Below are positions 44,201-54,900 of a stretch of 64,000 nt of DNA, piece after piece. The notes beneath the pieces were generated by a model, which saw only the letters and a list, made by a program, of their open reading frames with translations, did not search any database and was not told the DNA's origin. The first letter of the stretch is position 1. Every line of letters starts with the position of its first letter. Position numbers and translations under genes: made by a program. Source of the stretch: Bimuria novae-zelandiae CBS 107.79 (Eukaryota; Ascomycota; Dothideomycetes; Pleosporales; Didymosphaeriaceae); the NCBI GenBank assembly GCA_010015655.1, contig ML976713.1, positions 423,588 through 487,587 of the forward strand, written 5' to 3'.

Positions 44201-45974
44201 GGCAGGAACGAAAGTAGAAAGGGTCGGAAAACACAATAAGAATACGATTAACAAAGCCTAGATAAAAAGACTACTAGCGAAGGGCGTTAAGATTTACTAA
44301 TTATAGTTACCTCTACTACCTACTTATAAAACGGACCTTAACTAATATCTAATAGGAGAATTATTCCGGGAAGCGCAGCAATCGTATCTGGATAGTTATA
44401 GAATTACCTAATCCTGGATAGAAGTACCGTACAAGACAGTAAAGGTAATAGGCTAACAAATCCTAGACTGTATGTGGGTGTATGTATATAAGTTTAATAA
44501 ATATTACTAGTTTATTAAGTGCAAAGCGCGACTGGTAGTTAGAGGAGACTAATAACGTAATATAACTTCTTAGGACACCTACGCAGCAATATTAGCCAGA
44601 AGATTCTTTTACTTACTTATAGTAATTGCTGCCAAATATAACCTTGAACTTATATAATATAACGTTACTAACGCGTTTATACACGTATTACTAGATCGAG
44701 AAGTCTACATGCGCATGCCGCCTAGATATTAAAAACCTAGTACTATCCTTAAAGTCTAGAAGGCACTCTACGGACTGCGAATCTTACTACTTCTTTAGTA
44801 GAAAGAGTTTATAGCTACGCTTATTAAGTTTGGTTTCTGGACCGTGCCCTATAAGCCATGCTATATAATTAAGGATAGTATTATTATTTTCTTCTACGTA
44901 GACAACATCATCATTGCGCACTACTAAGATAAAGCTAGCTAAGCTTAGTAAGTTGTAGAATAACTTAGGAAGAAATACTTAATAACAGGCGGAAAAGACC
45001 TACTATAGTTCTTAAGAATTAAAGTAATTAGAGATTAGTAAAACTAACTTATTTAACTCTTCTAGGCCGCATACTGTGATAAAATCAGCCGGCTGGTTAA
45101 TGACCAAACAATCCGACATGACACCCTAATAGGTATAGGGGAGCTTAAGCCGAGAGAAGGGCTGGCTTCGCTTATAGAGATTAATAAATACTAACGTAAG
45201 ATTGGATCACTCCTATATGTAGCTGTTAGTACCCGACTAGATATTATATTCGTAACCTTAAGGCTGGCGAGATTCTTGTTAAATCCTAGTCTAGAATATT
45301 ATTATGTGGCTGACCGAGCCCTGCTGTACCTTAACGAAACAAAGTAGAAGACACTTTAACTTAGAGGAGGCGAATTCTTGTAGGTAGCAAGTAATGCCTT
45401 ATTTATAGATAATACTCTAGACTATAAAAGCTCGCAAGGCTACGCTATTAAGCTATTTAATAGCCTTATTACATAGCGTGCAAGTAAATAAGACACTATT
45501 ACTACGTTAACTATAGAAGCTAAGCTCCTTGCTCTGGCGCAAGTCGTAAAGGAAGCTATCTTTATATTAAGATTAATAGAGGAACTAAAAGTTAAGCTAC
45601 CTAGCCTTACTATTATAATCTAATGTAATAACTAGCAAACTATTTAGCTAGTAATGTAGGAGATCTCGAAGCTGCATACGAAGCTTCGACACGTTGATAT
45701 ATATAACTACTAGCTCCGACAGGAAGTAACTAGGGGAAGGATAAAGGTGGAATACACTAAATCCGTAAAGATAATTATAGATAGCTTAACTAAAGTACTC
45801 TTGGTAAATTAGTGGCAGAACTTCCTAAAGTAACTGGGACTAGTGGAGGTAAGGGATTGAAAGGTAGCTAATAAAGCACCTTTAGAGGAGATTTAAGACT
45901 AGCTTAATAACCTTACCCTCGTTTAATAACCTTAGCCATGGCTCGAATGGCTCCAAGCTGAGGGGGTGTGTTAG
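41295..45974 (+). pseudogene. Copia-B gag-pol, one continuous frame with RIP stops
   Basis: From ATG 41295 to a stop at 45972-45974, inside the first bases of the 3' LTR, the same frame holds at every checkpoint I tested: gag start, protease, the open stretch at 43902, RT and the end. That gives a single polyprotein of about 1559 codons without frameshift. Domains: gag; zinc knuckle CLACNIRHPIREYFY near 42210 (C-x2-C-x4-H, last Cys lost); protease DSGSTCHI (42531); GAG-pre-integrase and HRRxxx-like C..C at 43060-43075; integrase IKTDNEI near 43335, NGGAKR near 43436; copia VRYRSLNIY near 43785; RT with YNVTNAFIHV near 44660, ALYGLR near 44770, and the active site FYVDN (44895-44906, YVDD expected); RNase H near 45420-45540 (SQGYAIKL, ITTLTIEAKL). 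Dozens of TAA/TAG stops. Confidence 0.92.
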
Positions 45975-46144
45975 ATAAAAAGCATATTAAGTTCGGAGGA
46001 TCAGGGGTAGCCCGAAAAAGGCCGGGGATTAACCGAGAACACACAGAACCTGCCAAGGGAACCCCGTAGACAGGCAGAACAACCTAATACATTAATTCAA
46101 CCCCCCGAATCATCAGGACATCCATTAAGACGTGACATCTAACA
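45969..46144 (+). repeat. 3' LTR of Copia-B
   Basis: 176 bp with intact TGTTAG...CTAACA ends. It includes the gag-pol stop codon at 45972-45974. Confidence 0.95.
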
Positions 46145-47297
46145 GCTATACAAGTTTAAAGTTACTAGTGTTTCTAAATTTAATTAGTAAAAAGTCGTTT
46201 ATTAACTATCTCTGCGTACTAACTGTCTCGAGCGGGCCATACAAGCGAGCGGGCCATCTTACTAACTTTGTACACCTCTGCAGGCGTATCTCTTAACCAC
46301 GTTAAGAGATAATATAGAGATATTTATAAAATAGTTTAACTAGTATCTAAAGCAACTTTTTTGCACGTACGTAAGTTATGTCTAGGCTCTCTATACCTCT
46401 TACAGCGCGTTAGGGTCTGGCGGCTATAGCCTAATTACTCTCTATATAATGCTATTTACGTTCTATCTGCTAGTTAGTCTCCTTTTAAGCAAGTATGCCC
46501 TCTCCCTCTCCCTTTATTAAAGTTCCTTATCTTTATATCTGCTTCTTCTTGCGCTACCTACGCTTTATTACTACCTTATTAGCTCTTTAAAGGCTAGTAA
46601 TCTAATTACCTAATATTACCTTTACCCCCTTTTTAAGCTTGCTAACTACTTTAATAATTAAAGCTAGTAATAAGCTTTTATCGAACTATATATAATTATA
46701 TATTAGTATTAATTAAGCCTTAAGCTTACGTACGTTACTCAGCGCACGAGCCTTTTAGGGAGCCTTTAGTAAAGTAACTAGTGTGGGCATATAGAGCTAC
46801 ATATCTACTTTTAATAAGATAACCTTAGGCTATAGTGGGACAAGGCCTGTGCCTTTACAGGCTAAATAGATATTAGCTAACGTAAAGAATTACTTAGAAG
46901 CTACTTTAAAGACTAATAGAGATTTAAGCTTCGTAATATAGTTAATATAGTGGTAAATTAAATTTTTAATTTTGTAGCTATACTCGCGATTTAACGACGA
47001 GAAGTAGCTAATATTAAGTAGCTATAATAGGTAAAATAAGTAGGGTAGTCTATAAAGCGTATAGATATTATTCTCCTTAAAAAGCTCTTAAAACCTAAAA
47101 TAGTAGTAGCTTTTATAATTATTAAAAATAAGTAGCTAACGCGTACTTATAACGTATATTATTATATAAGTATTAAAGTGTTTTAGTTATTCAACTCTAA
47201 TCTTATTAATTATTTAGCTATTATTATTAATAATAATAGCGTAGTTCCGTATAATATTTCTTTTATACTAGGTAAATAGGTAGCGCTAGCTAGTAAA

Positions 47298-47745
47298 TGT
47301 TACGATCCAGAAGTCGACGGTGGGACGGCGAGCTTTATGACGGCATCCAGGCCCCACCTCAGGCTTACGTAACGTCCTAGGCTGTTTCAGACGCCAAGAC
47401 CATGGGACACCGTGGGACCACGTGATCCCGATCACGTGACGTCCCAGAGAATCCCATGGGATCCCACAGCGCCAAGGTATGGGACATCGTGGGATTCTAT
47501 GGGACAAGGAGGATATATATACAGGATAGTTTCCTATTATGCGCTCCTTGTAGTTAACTTATATATTTTCTATATAAGTACGTTCTCCTATATAAACTAA
47601 TAGTTATTTTATTTTATTATAAGATTAAATTATCTAGCCTCGCACTAAGTGTCGCATTAACTTATACTACTAAATAATTTATAAAGTACTACGATACCTT
47701 ACTGCCCTAACTTGGATCGGAACAAGGTGTGAGAGCCTCATAACA
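47298..47745 (+). mobile_element. Solo LTR of the Gypsy-A/D family
   Basis: 448 bp, TGTTACGATCC...CCTCATAACA, with perfect 5-bp duplications gtaaa (47293-47297, 47746-47750). The first half is almost free of RIP. It is the best preserved copy of this LTR family in the window and the reference for the empty site of the insertion at 8065. Confidence 0.95.
47419..47521 (+). promoter_or_regulatory. LTR promoter: paired CACGTG palindrome and TATA box
   Basis: CACGTG at 47419-47424 and 47433-47438 form an inverted pair (cacgtgat-cccg-atcacgtg). Further gggac repeats and a TATATATA box (47513-47521) follow. Such E-boxes are bound by bHLH factors in fungi. Use by this LTR is inferred. Confidence 0.5.
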
Positions 47746-48440
47746 GTAAAAATAATAAATAGTAGAATAGCCTAGCTAGTAGCGTTAATTTCTTAAATTA
47801 TTATTACGTACTTATAATTACTTAATTAAATAGACTTCAGCTAGCCTTTTCTTTCTAATCCTATTATAATAAGTTAAGTTATAATCTTGTCTATTATAAA
47901 GCTAGCTTTATTAAAATTATAGACGTCCTTACTATAGATGCTACACTTAGCTTTTAATTACACTATAAACTTAAACTAGCTCCTAATTAATATAGGATAT
48001 TTATATAGAACTTTCTACTTATTATACGCTTAATAAATTTACACGACTAGTAGATACTAACCTAACTTTTATTACGAATAGTCGCGTACGTAGGCGCAAA
48101 TCCAAGCTAGTCTAAGTTAAGTATATATTTAATAATTACCTCTCCTTCTAGCTAGGTAAACCTTTTTAGGTTAGACTAATAATTACGTTAGACAGGCTTA
48201 CTATCGCGTTAGTAATAAATATATTTTAAAAAATATTAAACGTCTATATAGTAACTACCTTACCCTAAAATTAGTTTTACTACAAAGCTAATATAGTAAG
48301 GTATATATTAACCTTATAGGAAGTTAGCTAGGCTTTAGTTAGGGGTCCTATAATAGCGAGGAGTTTACGCGGCGTAGAAAGTAAGTAGGATGCGTACGCG
48401 GTTATACAATACGTTATAGTTTATTAGTATTAAGATATAA

Positions 48441-49002
48441 ATTTTTATTATGACTTAAGAAGGTAAAAATAAGGATTAGCTTTCGTTATCTATAACTATT
48501 AGTACGTATATATAATATAATAATATTATAAACTTACTTTTATTTTTTGTTGATTACTATTACTAACTCCTTTAGCGTTAAGTTATCTATAAAGCTTCAC
48601 TATTTCTTCTTAGCTACCTTATTTTAAAAAAAAATTAAGTTTAAGTTTTATTAATTTTTTTTATAGGTCGTACGTATAATCTTCTTAAGAATGCTACCAA
48701 AGCCATAGGTCCTAGTAAAGGAATAATTACTAAACTTCTAATTAGAACTACTTACGCTTCTTTATAAAACCTTTTTTGGAGCCTTTGTATACTACTAATT
48801 ATTAATTAATAACTCTATACGCTCCTAATTCTCATAAATATAATTAAGTTTTATTTATAATTACTTTACTATAGCTAATTAATATAACAGCGTAATAAAT
48901 ATCTGTAATAACCTATTATTCTTATTTAATGAAAATTATTTTTTATAAGCTTCATTTTTACGTTTATCTAAGTAGCCAAATCTCTTTATGCTATAATATA
49001 AC
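48441..49002. other. AT-rich RIPed stretch, nothing recognised
   Basis: High TpA, long T runs (for example near 48650). No motif or repeat partner identified. Confidence 0.5.
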
Positions 49003-49176
49003 TGTCGCGGGAATTATCGCTTATAGGTATCCTAATCGGAAGGAATAGGTAGAATGGGCAAATATAACACTAAATGCTTAGTATAAATACTACTCTTATA
49101 GTAACTTTTTATATGTGACTAATTAATTAATTTAATCTCTAAACTATATACTATTTAGCTTATTTTACCCTCTATA
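49003..49176 (-). mobile_element. RIPed solo LTR, relative of 13562-13736
   Basis: Inverse alignment to the solo LTR at 13562 over its length: starts TGTCGCGGGAATTATC, ends TTTTACCCTCTATA. The flanking 5-mers (ataac, gtcat) do not match. Confidence 0.75.
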
Positions 49177-49639
49177 GTCATACACCTAGCGTTTTAAGGA
49201 TATCGAGTAATTCTCCTTACGTAATTAATTATTAGATAAATTATTTAAACGCTTTAATTTATCTAAACACATCTCGCATTGCTCTATTGTTGTATAATAG
49301 AGCGCACTTTGTTTCTCCCCACGAGCATCTTAAGTAGAGTATATAGAGCTCCTCTATAAGCTCCTTTCTCTCTCTTCTTTTATTACACTAGACCTCCTCT
49401 GCCCTTAGTAGTAGGCTACGATTTATAACAAGCTTAGAAGAGCACTCTCTTTAAACCTATAAAGAACTTTACTCTCTTAGTAAGCACAATATGCCTAACT
49501 AATTAAAAGAGCTAATTAGTATAGTTTATATAGCTTAAGTTATAAGCTATATAATAAGTCGTTTAGAATTACGTTAATCTAAATACCCTAATTACTAATA
49601 ATTTTATAGTAATTACTTTTTAATTTCTAGAACTCATAG

Positions 49640-51419
49640 AGCTCCTAAAGATATATAATAATAAATTTAATAATCTAAATAAGATTAATAAAGAATAGCC
49701 TAGGGAGGTAGCATATCGTAGCGCTTCTGAAAATAAGATTTCTTTTAAAGAGCGTAAGAACGATCGCGCTATCTACTACAATAAAGCTTTACGCTAATAC
49801 TAGTTAAAGGTAGGTAACAATAAGGCGCGCTTAGCTAAGTATACCGCTGGAATATAGTAAGTATAGAATATATTTAATTGGATAATTAAGACTATTAATA
49901 CGCAGCTCCTAACACTTGCTTTAATAAGTATTAGTAACTAAGAAAGTTCTACATTATAAATAATTATATAATATCTTAAAATAGAGCTCGCCTTATTAGA
50001 TATAGTATAACTTTATAAAATCTAATAAGAATACTATACCCTGCTTAAACAAGCTTACTATGGAATAATAAATCTAGAATAATAATATAAAAAGTAAAGT
50101 ACTCTTTATATACTTGCCTCGGAGTATAGGATGTTAGGGATTAAAGGAAACATTGTAATAACTAACTTTTTAAGCACTATAGTAAATTAGATAGCTCCTA
50201 AATAGGCTTAAATTTAGCACGCTAATAATAAATAATATCAAATTTAAGTAAGCGCTTACTTATTTTAAAGAAAGTTAGTAGGATCTTTTTAGCTTACTTT
50301 AATATATGAGCTTTAAGCTTAGACTTTAAACTAGAAATTTTTATAACGCGTAGTGGATAGAGCGCTCTTAAATTTAATAATAAGACTAAGAAAGTGCTAT
50401 ATCTAAGGAAAATAAAGGGCTACCTATATAAAAAAGGATTAAACTACTAGCTGCGCTCTATCGTAAGCATAATCTTACTTCTATTAACTAAAGCCTCTTA
50501 ATTATTATAATATAGTTATAAGCGTACTTTTTACTTATTATAAGTTTACTAGCTTCTACATTACACACCCTAAGACAGAGACTTTAAATATTTAGTACTA
50601 AAGAGTAGGCTACGTTAGGAGAGACGCTTTAAAAGCTCTTATTAAATGAGTAAGGAACATAAGAATATAAGATATTTTAAGGAGATAATATAAGTACTAC
50701 GCCATTATATACGCGTCTTAAGTAGTGTCTAGAAGGCTAAAGGAGCACTCGCCACGACTATACTTCTAAATTTCTTAGGATCTGTTTAACTACCTATTAG
50801 GAAGGGTTAGAGAGCGCTAGGTAATAATTCTAAAGTATAACTATAGTAAAAAGCTATATATATTTTACTTATATAATAAGTTGTGGCGCACAGTCACAAC
50901 GATCAGGGAGCTCAAAAATAAAGTCTACTAAGGAGAGGAAGCTCTACGACGACTAGCTATTTATGGGTTTAGGGGATAGCGTACTTAGCTGCTCGACTGC
51001 TCGGCTCAACCCTAGCTAGCGCAGAAAGCTCTAGCAAGGTGCCTTTTGCAACATAAGTCTACTACGTAGATCCTTAACACCTAAAAGAGCTTTACTAAGC
51101 GTATTTAAACCCCCTATAAGGTTGAGATTGTTATAAATTTTTAATATAATAATATAGTAATGCGACTTTTAAAAGGTAAAAGGTGCTTTAAAATATAAGT
51201 TAAATAATATAGTTTTAAAGTAAAAATAACGCTCTTAGTTACCTATAAGCTTAATAGTATAGTAGAACGCGCTAGGCAGAAAGTAATTATATAAATTTTA
51301 AAAATAAAGCTTAGCATAAGCTTGCTTAATAAGTTATAGCCTAAAGTTATAAAAATAATTATTTACTTTATTAATATAAGTCTTGCTTTTTTATAAAGTA
51401 TACGCTTACTAAATAAAGT
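49640..51419 (+). pseudogene. Copia-C gag to integrase fragment
   Basis: Plus-strand reading gives a copia-type gag (KVGNNKARLAKYTAG, LLTLALISISN.ESSTL, YYTLLKQAYYG, LASEYRMLGIKGNI, 49800-50170). Farther on is a GAG-pre-integrase segment (YVRRDALKALIK near 50620; RRLKEHSPRLYF.IS.DLFNYL near 50730-50800, YSKKLYIFYL near 50850). After the solo LTR comes integrase (NSIVERARQKVII, LNKL.PKVIKIIIYFIN, 51250-51400). TAA/TAG stops everywhere. Confidence 0.7.
50882..51053 (-). mobile_element. Solo LTR nested in Copia-C, family of the 10677-12585 element
   Basis: 172 bp, TGTGGCGCAC...TTTTGCAACA, with perfect 5-bp duplications taagt (50877-50881, 51054-51058). Opposite orientation to the LTRs at 10677 and 12414 and far less RIPed. 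It shows the unmutated ends of that family. Confidence 0.92.
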
Positions 51420-51424
51420 GCGGG

Positions 51425-51666
51425 TGTTGGCTTTAAACCTGCGCAACACTGCTACGGCTTTTACCGCTATGCAGTTTGCCTGCGGTTTATTGCGCAGTTT
51501 GCCTGTGGTTTGTTGCGCTAGTCCTAATTAGGCTAGCAGGGGACAAACCACGCTTAATAAATACTTCTTACAATAGCCCACCACAATAGATCTGCAATCA
51601 AGAATTAAATCAATACTACATCGTTGCAACGAAGTCTTGATCCAATAGCCTATTGCTATATTAACA
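51425..51666 (+). repeat. 5' LTR of Copia-D
   Basis: TGTTGGCTTTAAACC...ATTAACA. It contains a direct repeat of about 29 bp (gcagtttgcctg...ggtttattgcg followed by a near copy). Confidence 0.95.
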
Positions 51667-51929
51667 CTGATCAGTGGTTGCTACACCACAGATCGGCAAG
51701 ATATACTGTATACAGGGAATCTCAGCGCACGTTTCAGGCTGAGTATTCTGGCGATAGAAGCGCTTAGCGCATGCCTCCTCCCCTACTAAGGCCCAGGATA
51801 CAGCATCGCTAGTGCGAAGTACAGGTACGACAAGCTCACTGCTATCCTGTATTAGGATTAGCGGCGCCTCGTATTTGAAGGATCTCTCCGCCTGGATTGT
51901 CCCTACCAAGGCTTAGTTCGGAAGGAGAT

Positions 51930-54900
51930 TTGCGTCAACTACGCTAACTTTTATTAAATTACACTAATTACAGGCCTATATCTAAAACACTATTATAAAG
52001 TACACCTAAACAAAGGATCGCTCGTGGTACCTAGACAAGATAATCTATAAGGACTAGTACGCTAACTAAGATTTTAATATCGCTAACGCTACTATTAATA
52101 TAGATAAACTTAACATTATAGTTATTAACTAGATAATACAGGTGGAAAAAGATAACATATTCGACCTGTTTCTACTACTTAAGTTTAAGGAGCATTTTGA
52201 GAATTTTACCCGCAATCTCTTTAATAGCATTAACAAGCGTATTTAAAAAGCACTTAAAGAGCTCTTCCGCTAGCAAGGCATCTATATTAAGTAAGGTAAT
52301 AGTAATAATCTCCCTAACTAATTCGCAGAACTCCTTATATTAACTACTGTCCTAAAATGGCCTGTCGAGCATCTTAAGCTTATAAGGCTCTGCGAAGGCT
52401 TTAAGTGCCACTAGATCGTAGATAATAAAGAATAATAGTGGCAGCAGCGAGCTCCGCTAGGTGGAGGATTATTATTATTATTATAACCTGGATTTACGCC
52501 TGTGTAGAATAACTCTTATTTGCTTACTAACCTCGCCAAGTTATACACGCCGGAGCAGAAGTATTTAGGTAACAAATACGACATCCTTAAGACGAAGATT
52601 AAGGTGTTTAACGACCTCTACACTAAGGTTGAGATTAATGAGGATAAGCAGTACAAAATGGCACTCTCTATTATGCCTACTAGCTAAGCGCTTTAGTATT
52701 ACTACGATTACATTGCTCCCTAGGCGCTTACGCTTACTTATAATATAATGTTTAATAAGCTGCGCACGTACTTTAACACTACACAAGCTTACTAGATATA
52801 CCTCTAGGAGTAGCATAGCACTACGCTTAAGAGCGTCATAACTGCTAACCCTAAGAAAGACCCTATAGAGTGTTTTAAAATAGTTATTAGTAAGATAAAC
52901 ATGCTCTAGGTACTATTACAGGACTAGGGTAAGAGCTATAATTAGCATTTGCTTGCGCAATAGCTCCTTAGCGCATGTTGTAGTATTAAAGTAACTACTA
53001 TAGCTTGCTTAAAGCTAGCGACTATATTTAAAGGTGTCGCTGTAGATCTCCGCAACGCAGTTAGCATGTAGTTGAGCTATTATTCTAATAGCCAGTTTCT
53101 ATCACGAGATGCAGATAAGCAGTATTACACTAATTATCGCTACATCCGCAATAATCGACAAGCTACAAGATTATTAGATAATAACTACCATAGCTACCGC
53201 TATTAAGGTTAAGGCGGATCGCGCGGCAATTAATTTAATAACAATAACTGTTAGTTAAACTACTTAGGTAATCGCCGTAACAAGACATGCTTTATCTATA
53301 AGTAGCCTAAGTGCTAATTAACTTAACACTTAAAGAAGGAGCGCATGGAGTATCGCCAACGCTATAACTAATACGCTTAAGATAATCCTAATGCCCCGAG
53401 CTATAAAGTGTTTCTCACCGGCTATAAAGGTATAGAGCTTAAAGATAGCGACGGCAGCGACAATAATGCCAGTAATAATAATATTAAAGTATATTTTACT
53501 AACTAAGTCTACTTAACTACATCCTACAGCAAGGTTAACGGCGACGCTATTATCTCTAGCCTTAATAACGCTGCCGCACTTTATGTAATTACAGGCGATA
53601 ATCCTTATATCTCTAGCAAAGCAAATAAAGATGCTTAACTCTTCTTATTTAATTCACGCTATAGCGCAGATATCTTTTAAGGTATTATGCCTAATACTAG
53701 TGCAGCCGGTGTCTTAACTACTAGCAAGATATAAGTAAAGGCACTGTAGCTTATCTAACTATTTATAGTTATTAATAAGTCCACCGCAGGACGTTGTCGA
53801 ATCTAATTTAGAGATAATCTAGAGTGTTTCTCCCTTAGCGATGTTAATGTTAGCACGCTATTTGGTATAATCACCTTTATAGTAATGCTAACTAACACAC
53901 TATTTCTACTTTACTTAAATAATATGGATTATTATAGTATATTCTTTAACAACATTGATAATATGCTCGTTTAAGGTGGCAAAGAATTCCTAATTGTCCG
54001 TAAATAGGGACATCTATATCTCCTGCTTAATAAACAAGAGACTATTGTCTACTACTTAACTAAGACTAAGCTGCGCCAGCTTCACTAACGCTTTGGCTAT
54101 TCTACTACTAGACGACTGCACAAGATCCTTAGCAAAGCAGGCTATAAAGACATTAATAAGGATATTATTAATTGCATTAATAAGTACTGTTACTAGTGTT
54201 AAATCTATAGTAAAGCACCTGGCCGTTTCCGCTTCACTATTCGCGATAACATGGACTTTAACTCATGCGTTATTATTAATGTAATGTACATTAATTAGAA
54301 ACTAGTGCTCTACGTAGTTAATAAAGCTATAGCTTTTTAAGCTGCTCGATTTATGCTAAATATCTAGGCAAACACTACTTGGGATCTTCTTCGCGCCATG
54401 TGGATTAACATGTACGTTAGTCCTCCCAACGTTATTAAAATAGATGCTGGCAAGAACTTTATTACTAATAAGTTTATTAATAACGCTACGTTACTTGTAA
54501 TTAAGGTTAAGGAAGTCCCGGTGGAGGCATATTATTTAATTAGCAAGGTTGAGCGCTATTATGCTCCTATTTACTGTGCTTATAGGGTGATCTCTGCAGA
54601 TGTTGGACGCATAACTACTCTCGAACATATCTTGTAGATAGCTGTCAAGGCTATTAATAACACCGCAGGTCCTAACGGACTTGTCTTAACTCTTCTTGTC
54701 TTTAGAGTATATCCTTGCCTATTAAAGAAATTACTACTATTGCTATCTATTACTGCCCGCGGCGCTATAGTGCGTAAAGCAATAGCTAAAGTGCGTAAGA
54801 TTAAGGTAAAGCGCTAAGTTAATAAGGCTCTTGCAACTCGCAATAGTCCTAACGTAACTAATATCTTACTATTACCTATTCTAAGCAGCGTTAAGGTCTG

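Larger units (their letters stand above)
40936..46144 (+). mobile_element. Copia-B: complete Ty1/copia element with TSD gctat
   Basis: Two 176-bp LTRs (40936-41111 and 45969-46144), perfect 5-bp duplications gctat (40931-40935, 46145-46149), and a purine tract gctgaggggg just before the 3' LTR. The LTRs differ at roughly nine sites, nearly all C/T or G/A. Inserted in MITE-2. Confidence 0.95.
40594..46225. mobile_element. MITE-2: inverted-repeat element split by Copia-B
   Basis: The left arm 40594-40672 (cagttagtgcgcagagatag...) is the inverse of 46150-46225 (...ctatctctgcgtactaactg), nearly 80 bp with a few RIP-type changes. Without Copia-B and one TSD copy the element is about 418 bp, much like MITE-1 next to it (12 bases away). 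No coding sequence. Confidence 0.78.
46226..48440 (-). mobile_element. Pogo-5: pogo/Fot1-like element split by a Gypsy solo LTR
   Basis: The left TIR region (46226-46285) has two cgagcgggccat motifs 17 bp apart. The minus-strand transposase is degenerate: C-terminal part at 46750-47297 and N-terminal part at 47746-48380, where DYNLTYYNRIRKKRLAEVY near 47870-47910 corresponds to the YN..E.GF region and the HTH region reads LDLLGFAPTYATIRN-like near 48060-48100. The right TIR is too mutated to place confidently (about 48396-48425). Confidence 0.65.

Noticed and set aside
47286..47600. Two overlapping small frames in the solo LTR
   Set aside because: They fall inside a well-defined LTR rich in palindromes; shadow openness from low RIP.
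51661..51909. Minus-strand 82-aa frame at the start of Copia-D
   Set aside because: It lies in the 5' leader of Copia-D, has no signal or domain, and no counterpart is seen in other elements. A real antisense gene cannot be excluded.
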